NCBI RefSeq assembly: GCF_003350535.1
Contig: NZ_QQBB01000005.1
Span: 248,001 to 312,000, forward strand
Source: Microvirga subterranea
Lineage (GTDB): Bacteria; Pseudomonadota; Alphaproteobacteria; Rhizobiales; Beijerinckiaceae
Direction: 5' to 3'
Length of the DNA: 64,000 bases
A program made the translations under genes and the position numbers. This document shows positions 27,990 through 35,699 of the stretch, piece by piece. Every line of letters begins with the position of its first letter. The first letter of the stretch is position 1. The notes under the pieces are model-generated. The model made no database searches and was not told where the DNA came from. It saw only the letters and a list, made by a program, of their open reading frames with translations.

Positions 27990-30053
27990 ATGGCTCAACC
28001 CGCATCGGAGCACCCTGACCCCTTTTCCTGGCTGGAGGAGGTGGAGGGCGAGGCGGCTCTCGGCTGGGTGCGCTCCCGCAACGAGGCGACCGGAGCGGTA
28101 CTCCGCGACGCTGCCTTCGAGGCCGACGTCGACGCGATCTACGAACTCTCCACCCGGCCCGACAACATCCCGTTCGTCACGCGGCGGCACGGGATGCTCT
28201 ACAATTTCTGGCAGGACGCGAACCACGTGCGCGGCCTGTGGCGGCGGACCACCCTGGAGGAGTACCGCAAGCCCGAACCCCACTGGGAGACGGTGCTCGA
28301 CCTCGACGCGCTGGCGCAGGCGGAGGGACAGGACTGGGTCTGGAAGGGCTGCTCGACTCTCGAGCCGGAGCACCGGCTCGGCCTCGTCAGTCTGTCCCGC
28401 GGCGGCGCGGATGCGGTCGTCACGCGGGAGTTCGACCTCGTCGAGAAGCGCTTCGTCGAAGGCGGCTACGATCTGCCGGAAGCCAAGGGCGGCGCGGCTT
28501 GGGTCGATGCCGACACGCTGCTGGTCGCCAAGACCCTGGGCGAGAGCGCCGCCACGACTTCGGGCTATTCGCGCACGGTGCGCCTGTGGCGGCGCGGCAC
28601 GGATTTTGCGCAGGCTCCGCTCGTGTTCGAGGGCGAGACGACGGACGTCGCGGTCTCGGCGGCGGTCGATCATGAGCCCGGCTTCGAGCGTACCTTCTAC
28701 CGGCGCCAGATCACCTTCGAGGAGGGGATCAGCTACGTGGCGTACGGGGACGGGCCGCCCGTGGCGATCGATCTCCCGCTCGACGCCCGCTTCGACGTGG
28801 AGCGGGACTGGATGGTCGTGAAGCTGAAGAGCGACTGGGTCCTGCCTGAGGCCACCCATCCGGCGGATTCGCTTCTGGCGATCAGCTTCGCGCGCTTCCT
28901 CGAAGGCGATCGCGCCTTCGAGGTCCTGTTCCGGCCCTCCGCCCGGCGGGTGCTCGAGGGCTTCTGGTGGACGAAGTCGCGGCTCGTCCTCACGGTGCTC
29001 GACAACCTCGCCAGCCAGATCTGGCTCGCCACGCCGGGAGAGCCCTGGAGCCAGGAGCGCCTCGGCGGGGTGCCCGAAACGGCGACGCTGCACGCGATGC
29101 CGCTCGACTCCGGCCAACTCGAGCGCACGGACGAGTTCCTGCTGGTGATCGCGAGCTATGTCGAGCCGACCAAGCTCGCCCTCGTGGCCCCGGAGACCCG
29201 GATCGAGATCCTGAAGGAGGCCCCATCCGCCTTCGACGCCGCGGGCCTGGAGGTGACGCGCCATGAGGTCGGCTCGGTCGACGGGGAGCGCATTCCCTAC
29301 TTCGAGATCGGCCCCAAGGGCCGCACCGGCCCGCGCCCGACGGTGCTCTACGGCTATGGCGGCTTCTCGGTCTCGCTGACGCCCGGATATCTCGGTGCGA
29401 TCGGCAAGGTCTGGCTGGAGAAGGGCAATGTCTGGATCGTGGCCAACATCCGCGGCGGCGGGGAGTTCGGAGCCGCCTGGCACAAGGCCGGAATGCGCGA
29501 GGCCAAGCGCCTCTCCCACGACGATTTCGCCGCCGTCGCCCGGGATCTCGTCAGGCGCGGGGTGACGACTGCGGGGCAGCTTGCCGCCTATGGCGGCTCG
29601 AACGGAGGCTTGCTCGTCGGCAACATGCTGACCCGCTATCCCGAGCTCTTCGGAGCGGTCTGGTGCACGGTGCCGCTGTTGGACATGCGTCGCTACACGA
29701 AGCTGCTCGCAGGCCCGAGCTGGGTGGCCGAATACGGCGATCCCGACAAGCCCGAGGACTGGGCCTTCATGGAAGGCTTCTCGGCCTATCACAACGTGCA
29801 GGAGGGCCGCACCTATCCGCCGGTGCTGCTCGTGACCTCGCGCCGGGACGACCGTGTCCATCCGGGACATGCCCGCAAGATGGCGGCAAAGCTCGAAGCT
29901 CTTGGGCAGTCGGTGCTGTTCTACGAGCCTGACGACGGCGGCCATGGCGCCGCCAACAAGCGGCAGGCGGCGTTCCTGTCCGCGCTGGGCTTTGCCTTCC
30001 TCAGGCGGACGATCGGCCAGCCTGCCGACGCACATCGCACTGCCGGCGCCTGA
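27990..30053 (+). CDS. Prolyl oligopeptidase family (S9) peptidase
   Basis: A 687-residue serine peptidase: an N-terminal beta-propeller-like part (DPFSWLEEVEGEAALGWV, up to about residue 400) and a C-terminal alpha/beta hydrolase. Catalytic residues are S537 in GGSNGGLLVGN, D621 in SRRDDRVHPGH and H652 in DGGHGAANK. It lacks a signal peptide, so it probably cuts short proline-containing peptides in the cytoplasm. The substrate range is not readable from sequence. Confidence 0.9.
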   Translation: MAQPASEHPDPFSWLEEVEGEAALGWVRSRNEATGAVLRDAAFEADVDAIYELSTRPDNIPFVTRRHGMLYNFWQDANHVRGLWRRTTLEEYRKPEPHWETVLDLDALAQAEGQDWVWKGCSTLEPEHRLGLVSLSRGGADAVVTREFDLVEKRFVEGGYDLPEAKGGAAWVDADTLLVAKTLGESAATTSGYSRTVRLWRRGTDFAQAPLVFEGETTDVAVSAAVDHEPGFERTFYRRQITFEEGISYVAYGDGPPVAIDLPLDARFDVERDWMVVKLKSDWVLPEATHPADSLLAISFARFLEGDRAFEVLFRPSARRVLEGFWWTKSRLVLTVLDNLASQIWLATPGEPWSQERLGGVPETATLHAMPLDSGQLERTDEFLLVIASYVEPTKLALVAPETRIEILKEAPSAFDAAGLEVTRHEVGSVDGERIPYFEIGPKGRTGPRPTVLYGYGGFSVSLTPGYLGAIGKVWLEKGNVWIVANIRGGGEFGAAWHKAGMREAKRLSHDDFAAVARDLVRRGVTTAGQLAAYGGSNGGLLVGNMLTRYPELFGAVWCTVPLLDMRRYTKLLAGPSWVAEYGDPDKPEDWAFMEGFSAYHNVQEGRTYPPVLLVTSRRDDRVHPGHARKMAAKLEALGQSVLFYEPDDGGHGAANKRQAAFLSALGFAFLRRTIGQPADAHRTAGA

Positions 30054-30109
30054 TCTCTCGCCCATCGGACGTTCGTACGAGCGCATGCTCGGCTCTGCAA
30101 GGAGCGACG

Positions 30110-31027
30110 TTGGCCGGAGGCATTGGCAGCACGATGCACGACAATCAGGTTCATATCGATGCCGATGTCATTCGCGGGATGATCGTCGATCAGTTCCCGC
30201 AGTATCGCGATGAACGGATCGAGCGACTTGAGACGGCCGGCACCGTCAATGCAATCTTCCGGATTGGATCCCGGGTGGCGGCAAGGTTCCCCTTGCGCAA
30301 GATGGAGCCGGTCGAGTGCGCCGAGATGCTTCGCCGTGAAGCGGCAGCCATGACGGAGTTCTCGAAGCATTCCCGGTTTGCGACTCCTCGACCGTTGGGA
30401 CTTGGTCGACCCGGCGTGCTCTATCCGATGCCGTGGGCGGTGCAGAGCTGGATCGAGGGTGATGTTGCAACGCCAAACGGGCTTGCGGCCTCCACGCGAT
30501 TTGCCCTCGACATCGCCGACCTGATCGCGTCGTTGCGTGCAGCGGACACGCACGGTCGCCACTTCGATGGACAGGGGAGGGGCGGCAACCTTCCCGATCA
30601 CGATGACTGGATGGAGGTCTGCTTCAAGAACAGCGAGGATCTCCTCGACGTTGCTCGCCTGCGTCTCATGTGGGCCCGGCTGCGGGAGCTGCCGCCGTCC
30701 GGCCCCCACGTCATGAGCCATCGGGATCTCATTCCTGCGAACCTTCTTGTGCATGGCGAACGTCTTGTGGGCGTGCTCGATGCCGGCAGCTTCGGGCCGG
30801 CCGACCCGGCGTTGGATCTCGTCGCTGCATGGCATCTTCTTGACCGCGACCGGAGGGAAATCGTGCGGGCTCATCTCGGATCGGGCGACGTCGAGTGGAA
30901 GCGCGGCGCAGCATGGGCGTTCCAGCAGGCGATGGGGCTGGTTTGGTACTACGAGCGCTCCAATCCGAGGATGAGCGCGCTCGGTCGAAACACGCTCTCC
31001 CGCCTGCTCGACGATCTTGACGTCTGA
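30110..31027 (+). CDS. APH-family phosphotransferase (kinase fold)
   Basis: A 305-residue protein with the aminoglycoside/choline-kinase fold: the catalytic loop SHRDLIPANLLVHGERL and the metal motif VLDAGSFGPADPALDLVAAW are clear, with HRD in place of the common HGD. TTG 30110 has AAGGAG five bases upstream; ATG 30134 is an alternative. The natural substrate could be a small metabolite, a sugar or an aminoglycoside; nothing here shows drug resistance. It is convergent with the ACT gene. Confidence 0.75.
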   Translation: MAGGIGSTMHDNQVHIDADVIRGMIVDQFPQYRDERIERLETAGTVNAIFRIGSRVAARFPLRKMEPVECAEMLRREAAAMTEFSKHSRFATPRPLGLGRPGVLYPMPWAVQSWIEGDVATPNGLAASTRFALDIADLIASLRAADTHGRHFDGQGRGGNLPDHDDWMEVCFKNSEDLLDVARLRLMWARLRELPPSGPHVMSHRDLIPANLLVHGERLVGVLDAGSFGPADPALDLVAAWHLLDRDRREIVRAHLGSGDVEWKRGAAWAFQQAMGLVWYYERSNPRMSALGRNTLSRLLDDLDV

Positions 31028-31217
31028 ACCGAGTGGACTTCCGGCGAACGAGGCGAAGTAGGAATGCCCGCTTCCGTCAATCCGACATCGCAAGTGCCGT
31101 ATCTCTCTGTGCCGTAAGAGTGCGGAAGCCATCTCGAGCCCGCAGGATGTGGCGCAGATCATGCATCCGGTGCTCTGGCGGGCCCTAAAGGTCGCTGACG
31201 CAGACGTTCGGTTCCGT

Positions 31218-31278
31218 ACGATGCTTTCTCTCTCAATGAGAGCATCGTTCTGGCGAAAAACCGGGTCCACTTTTTCGC
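31218..31278. repeat. Paired inverted repeats (dispersed element type)
   Basis: ACGATGCT (31218-31225) pairs with AGCATCGT (31241-31248), and GCGAAAAA (31253-31260) with TTTTTCGC (31271-31278), the second around CCGGGTCCAC. The second motif resembles a dispersed intergenic element of the order, seen again in altered form at 58840. It lies between the convergent APH and ACT genes and may serve to end both transcripts. Confidence 0.6.
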
Positions 31279-31286
31279 ACTTTGCT

Positions 31287-31817
31287 CTAGAACGAACTCT
31301 CCTCGACGTTGCAGCTCAGGCCGAGCGAACCGGCCGTGTTGCTGACGGTCGCGAGGCATGCGTTCGCCTGGTCCGGCGGGATGAACACGGCGAAGCGCGT
31401 CACGTAGAGGTCCTGATCGGCCTCGGAGAGCTTTCGGGCTTCCAGGCGCACGATGTTCGACTCGTAGCGCTTGAAGACCTCGGCAAGCCGCGCCAGGAGC
31501 CCCGGCTGGTCGCCCCCGCCGATGGTGATGCGGTGCGTCACTTTTCCTGTCGGACCCGCGGACGAGCCGAACGGATAGGGCACCGCCCGAACCTCGGCGC
31601 CCTGGAGTGTCGGAAGCTGCTTCAGGTCGGCCTCGATCTCGCCCGCCGTCATCCCGTCCGGAAGCTCGCACAGGGCGACGAACTCGGCCCCGGACCCAAG
31701 AGCCGCGAAGGTTGTGTCGCCGAGATTGATGCCGGCGTTGAACAGGCGCTCCGCGACCTCCGCCACGAGGCCGACGCGGTCGGGACCGAGAACCGAAACC
31801 AAGGCAACCGAACTCAT
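31287..31817 (-). CDS. Double-ACT-domain protein (GcvR-like)
   Basis: A 176-residue protein with two ACT domains, at about residues 4-75 (SVALVSVLGPDRVGLVAEVA, then ERLFNAGINLGDTTF) and 93-170 (THRITIGGGDQPGLLARLAEVF). ACT domains bind amino acids, and this layout is that of GcvR-type regulators of glycine cleavage. The start at 31817 has GAGGAGGG upstream on the minus strand. Targets are not readable here; no gcv genes are nearby. Confidence 0.8.
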   Translation of the reverse strand: MSSVALVSVLGPDRVGLVAEVAERLFNAGINLGDTTFAALGSGAEFVALCELPDGMTAGEIEADLKQLPTLQGAEVRAVPYPFGSSAGPTGKVTHRITIGGGDQPGLLARLAEVFKRYESNIVRLEARKLSEADQDLYVTRFAVFIPPDQANACLATVSNTAGSLGLSCNVEESSF

Positions 31818-31877
31818 CCTAGCCCTCCTCGCGTGGAGGGGCATTCTGGCACCAAGGAGCGGCTTGCCGGAAGGGGC

Positions 31878-31927
31878 ATAATTATATATACTATAACATA
31901 TATAAATTCGGTGTGCCCCAGGGCACA
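31878..31927. promoter_or_regulatory. AT-only tract and palindrome in a divergent intergenic region
   Basis: 31878-31908 holds 31 bases with only two C and no G, a sharp contrast to the surrounding GC-rich DNA. It is followed by a perfect palindrome TGTGCCC-CA-GGGCACA (31912-31927). The pair lies between the ACT gene (minus) and a small membrane peptide gene (plus) and looks like a promoter with an operator, but no -35/-10 pair could be fixed. Confidence 0.5.
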
Positions 31928-32004
31928 TCGGCCCTGTCCCACTCCGAATAGGGTGGAAACCAGGAACAGGATACCGCCCAAAAAGGGCGCCGGGGTAACG
32001 AGCC

Positions 32005-32118
32005 ATGAACGGGGACAACAACCAGAATCCGAGTCAGGTGTCGCGCTTGGCGGAGATCACGGCCGTTTTCTCCGTGATCTGCGTGATCGGCGTTCTCTAC
32101 CTGCCCCTCATCCTCTGA
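32005..32118 (+). CDS. 37-residue single-span membrane peptide
   Basis: The frame encodes a polar N-terminus (MNGDNNQNPSQVSRLAEI) and one membrane segment (TAVFSVICVIGVLYLPLIL), ending at the stop. Upstream, GGGGTAACGAG gives a weak ribosome site. Size, full hydrophobic tail and position after the AT-rich promoter-like region suggest a real small membrane protein. I know of no function. Confidence 0.55.
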   Translation: MNGDNNQNPSQVSRLAEITAVFSVICVIGVLYLPLIL

Positions 32119-32220
32119 CGGTCTTGCGGTCGGGCTGAGGACATCTAAGCTGGGTTCACGCCCGGAGCGGACTGGTGGTCCGCATTGCCGATGTCCCGTT
32201 GCCCCGACCGGAGACCTCCC

Positions 32221-33156
32221 ATGGACGCCGTGTGGCCTGATCTGCCTTATGCCGACTGGCGGGAGACCGCGAGGACCCTTCAACTCTGGACCCAGGTGGT
32301 CGGAAAGGTGCGGCTCGCGCTGTCGCCCTGGCTCAATCACGGCTGGCACGTTCCGCTCTACGTGACCGCCCGCGGACTCGGAACCTCGCCCGTCCCGTTC
32401 GGGGCCGAGATCCTGGAGATCGAGTTCGATTTCATCGCCCACCGCCTCGTCGCCCGCACGAGCCGCGGGGACGAGGGGACGCTCGATCTCAAACCTCAGA
32501 CCGTGGCGGATTTCTACGCAGGCGTCATGAACCTCCTGCAGGGAATGGGCGTCCGCGTGGCGATCAGCGAGATGCCCAACGAGGTCCCCGACCCGATCCG
32601 CTTCTCGGAGGACCGGATCCATTCCGCCTACGACGCTGCAGCAGCCCACCGGTTCTGGCGCGCGCTCGTGCAGGCGGACCGGGTCTTCAAGCTCTTCCGC
32701 AGCAGCTTTCTCGGCAAGGCGAGCCCGGTTCATTTCTTCTGGGGCAGCTTCGATCTTGCGGTCACGCGATTCTCGGGGAGGCCCGCTCCCCTGCATCCGG
32801 GCGGCGTTCCGGGACTGCCGGATGCGGTCACCCGCGAGGCCTACTCGCACGAGGTGAGCAGCGCCGGCTTCTGGCCGGGCAGCGAAGCCTTCCCACAGGC
32901 CGCCTTCTACTCCTACGCCTATCCGGAGCCGAAGGGATTTCGCGAGCATTCGGTGTCGCCGCCGGCCTATTTCGATGCGACCCTCGGCGAGTTCATCCTG
33001 CCCTACGAGGCCGTCCGCAGCGCAGATGCACCGGATGCGCTGCTGCTCGATTTCCTTGAGACCACCTACGCGGCAGCGGCCGAGGCCGGACGCTGGGACC
33101 GGGCGGCGCTGGAATGCCCGCTCGGGATTCCGGCGCAGCCGCGGCTCGTCGGGTAG
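32221..33156 (+). CDS. DUF5996 family protein
   Basis: A 311-residue protein of the DUF5996 family. Recognisable parts: WPDLPYADWRETARTLQLWT, GWHVPLYVTARGLGTSP, FDFIAHRLV and FFWGSFDLAVTRFSGR. No catalytic motif can be assigned. The ATG at 32221 has GGAG seven bases upstream. It is convergent with the PleC-like kinase gene, 21 bases away. Confidence 0.8.
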   Translation: MDAVWPDLPYADWRETARTLQLWTQVVGKVRLALSPWLNHGWHVPLYVTARGLGTSPVPFGAEILEIEFDFIAHRLVARTSRGDEGTLDLKPQTVADFYAGVMNLLQGMGVRVAISEMPNEVPDPIRFSEDRIHSAYDAAAAHRFWRALVQADRVFKLFRSSFLGKASPVHFFWGSFDLAVTRFSGRPAPLHPGGVPGLPDAVTREAYSHEVSSAGFWPGSEAFPQAAFYSYAYPEPKGFREHSVSPPAYFDATLGEFILPYEAVRSADAPDALLLDFLETTYAAAAEAGRWDRAALECPLGIPAQPRLVG

Positions 33157-33177
33157 GGCAGGGAGCCGGCTTCGTCC

Positions 33178-35505
33178 TTACGCCGCCGCGTCGGCGAGCG
33201 CGATGTCGGCGTGGGTGGCCTCGGTGAGCGGCAGGTGGACGAGCACGATGGTGCCGACGCCTTCCTGGCTCTTGATGCGAAGCGATCCGCCGTGGAGCTC
33301 CGTGAGCGAGCGGGCGATGGCGAGGCCAAGCCCCGAGCCCTTGTAGCTCTTCGAGAACTCGGTCTCGACCTGCTCGAAGGGCCGGCCGAGCTTCTGCAGG
33401 GCATGGGCCGGGATGCCGATGCCGTTGTCCTCCACGTAGATGTTGACCGCCTTGCCGGCTTGGCGGGTGCGAACCGTGATGCAGCCGCCCTCGCTGGTGA
33501 ACTTGGTGGCGTTCTGCAGCAGGTTGACGAGGATCTGGTGCAGGGCGCGCTCGTCCGCCGGCACCACGATGTCCTCCGGGTTCACGTCGACGGCGATCGT
33601 GAGGTTTTTGGTGCGGATCTGCTCGCTCACGAGCTTGATCGCGCGCTGGATCGACGAATGGACCTCGATTGGCTGCTTGGTCAGGCTCGTGCGGCCGGCC
33701 TCGATGCGCGACATGTCGAGAATGTCGTTGATCACCGACAGCAGGTACTCGCCGCTGGAGCGGATGTCGGTGCAGTATTCCTCGTACTTCTCCGAGCCGA
33801 GCGACCCGAAGATGCCGCTCTGCATCACTTCCGCGAAGCCGATGATGGCGTTGAGCGGCGTGCGCAGCTCATGGCTCATGTTGGCGAGGAACTCGGACTT
33901 GGCGCGGTTCGCGCTCTCGGCCTGCGCCTTCTGGTCGAGGTAGCGCTCGGCGAGGTCCGCGAGCTGGTGCGTCTGCGCCTCGAGCTTCTGGCGCGACTGC
34001 TTGAGGTCGAGAACCGTCGCGATGAGTTCCTTCTCGGACTCGACGAGACGATGCTCGTGGCGTTTGAGCGCGGTGATGTCCGTGCCGACCGACACGTAGC
34101 CGCCGTCCTTGGTGCGGCGCTCGTTGATCTGGAGCCAGCGCCCGTCCTGGAGCCGCGCCTCGAAGGTGCGCGCGCCCACGTCCTGGTTCTGCGCCCGCAC
34201 GAACTGGTGCTGCACCTCCGGCGGACGGCCGAGCGCCATGACATCCGCATAGCCCATGCCCTGGAGGTTCGCATCCGGCGGCAGCTCGTGCAGCTTCTGG
34301 AACTTCGAATTGCAGAGCACGAGGCGGTTGTTGGCGTCCCACAGCACGAAGGCCTCGGAGATCGCCTCGATGGCGTCGTGGAGGCGCGCATCGGCCTTGG
34401 CGGTCTTCTCCTCGAGCTTGCGCTGCTCGGTCACGTCGACTGCGATGCCCACGAGGTGGCTCGCAGCGTCGTCGGGATCGTTCATCAGCTCGGCGCGGGC
34501 ACGCAGCCACACCCAGTCGCCGCTGAGGCTGCGGATGCGGAACTCGTAGTCGACCAGCGAGGTGCTGGCGGAGGCGAGCTGCTCGGCCAGGGTGTAGAGG
34601 TCCTGATCCTCGGGATGGATCATGGCGTTGACTTCGCCGAACGAGAGGAACTCGTCCTGGCGCTCGTAGCCGAGGAGTTCGTACATCGAGTCGGACCAAT
34701 AGATGCGGCCGCGTCCGATGTCCCAGTCCCACAGGCCGCAGCGGCCGCGGTTGAGGGCGGAGTCGATCCGGTCGCGCACCTTCTCGCAGACCTCGTCGGC
34801 AGCGCGGGCGCGGTTGGACTGCATCACGTAGGCGATGCCGAGGCCGAGCAGCACCACGATGGTGGCGCCGAGCAGCGACACGTGGCCGATGGTGCGCGTC
34901 CACCAGCCAGAGAGAACCCGCGGCAGCGGCTGCACGACGGCGATCTGCCCATCCGATGCCGCAAGGGAGCGAACAGTGGCGATGCCGTCCTCGCCGCCTG
35001 CGAGCCGGACCGTCATCACGCCGGCGCGGTCGGCGAAGAGCGCGAGCGGCTGCGCGTCGCCCAGCACGTCGGCGAGGGTGCGCGGCGTCGCGGCCGCGGC
35101 CGGATGCGCGGCCATGATCGCGCCGGTACGATCGACGAGAAGAAGGGTGCGACTGTGGCCGAGCGTGCTCTCCGGCATGCTCTTGGCGAGCGCGGCGAGC
35201 TGCGCGGCGGCGGCGTTGCGGTCGGCCGGCGCGGCGCGGTCGCCGAACTTGGCCGCTGCAAGCGACGCGATGATGTCGATGTCGGCGATGGCGTCGACCA
35301 GCGTGTCCTTGCGGTTCTCGCGCACTTGGATCCAGGCGCTCGCCGCAAGCGTGACGAGGAAGAGGGCCAGAAGAGCGGGAACTGCAAGCCGGAGCCAGGG
35401 TTCGTATTGCTCGAGCCGCCGATAGGTGGGGTTCGCATCAGATCGCGTTACCCCGAGAATCGTACCCGCACGTGCGGGTACGCATGCGGTCACCGCCCCC
35501 GCCAT
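33178..35505 (-). CDS. pleC: PleC-like PAS sensor histidine kinase
   Basis: A 775-residue kinase. The N-terminal membrane segment (about 41-61, AVPALLALFLVTLAASAWI) and a second near 205-230 (GHVSLLGATIVVLLGLGIAY) flank a periplasmic domain. Then come two PAS domains (RGRIYWSDSMYELLGYERQ; AISEAFVLWDANNRLVLCN), the H box with H545 (NMSHELRTPLNAIIGFAEV) and ATPase boxes (NLLQNATKFT, DNGIGIPAHAL, GSGLGLAIARSL). The H box AIIGF and the layout are like PleC/PdhS kinases of the CtrA-DivK polarity network. Its position between glnE and pepN supports PleC in this order. Function in polarity is inferred. Confidence 0.75.
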   Translation of the reverse strand: MAGAVTACVPARAGTILGVTRSDANPTYRRLEQYEPWLRLAVPALLALFLVTLAASAWIQVRENRKDTLVDAIADIDIIASLAAAKFGDRAAPADRNAAAAQLAALAKSMPESTLGHSRTLLLVDRTGAIMAAHPAAAATPRTLADVLGDAQPLALFADRAGVMTVRLAGGEDGIATVRSLAASDGQIAVVQPLPRVLSGWWTRTIGHVSLLGATIVVLLGLGIAYVMQSNRARAADEVCEKVRDRIDSALNRGRCGLWDWDIGRGRIYWSDSMYELLGYERQDEFLSFGEVNAMIHPEDQDLYTLAEQLASASTSLVDYEFRIRSLSGDWVWLRARAELMNDPDDAASHLVGIAVDVTEQRKLEEKTAKADARLHDAIEAISEAFVLWDANNRLVLCNSKFQKLHELPPDANLQGMGYADVMALGRPPEVQHQFVRAQNQDVGARTFEARLQDGRWLQINERRTKDGGYVSVGTDITALKRHEHRLVESEKELIATVLDLKQSRQKLEAQTHQLADLAERYLDQKAQAESANRAKSEFLANMSHELRTPLNAIIGFAEVMQSGIFGSLGSEKYEEYCTDIRSSGEYLLSVINDILDMSRIEAGRTSLTKQPIEVHSSIQRAIKLVSEQIRTKNLTIAVDVNPEDIVVPADERALHQILVNLLQNATKFTSEGGCITVRTRQAGKAVNIYVEDNGIGIPAHALQKLGRPFEQVETEFSKSYKGSGLGLAIARSLTELHGGSLRIKSQEGVGTIVLVHLPLTEATHADIALADAAA

Positions 35506-35621
35506 GCGATGCTTCCTCCGGAACCGTTTACGTCCTTGATCGGAGGACGTGCCGCATCTCTCCGAATCACCATCAATAGAATCATGGGCGAGTGATTTGT
35601 CTAGCTATGTGATCGATGAGG

Positions 35622-35636
35622 TTAACAAAAAATTGA
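35622..35636. promoter_or_regulatory. CtrA-like site TTAA-N7-TTGA
   Basis: TTAA (35622-35625), seven bases, TTGA (35633-35636) lies between pepN and pleC, about 120 bases upstream of the pleC start. It matches the CtrA consensus TTAA-N7-TTAA except at one position. CtrA control is plausible because PleC belongs to that network, but chance occurrence cannot be excluded. Confidence 0.35.
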
Positions 35637-35699
35637 GACCGCGTTTTTCCGGTCATCCGTCCGTGGTAGACGACCGGAAACACTTTACGTTACAGGAAC

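Noticed and set aside
30110..31027. Antibiotic resistance gene
   Set aside because: Only the general kinase fold is seen; nothing shows aminoglycoside specificity or mobility.
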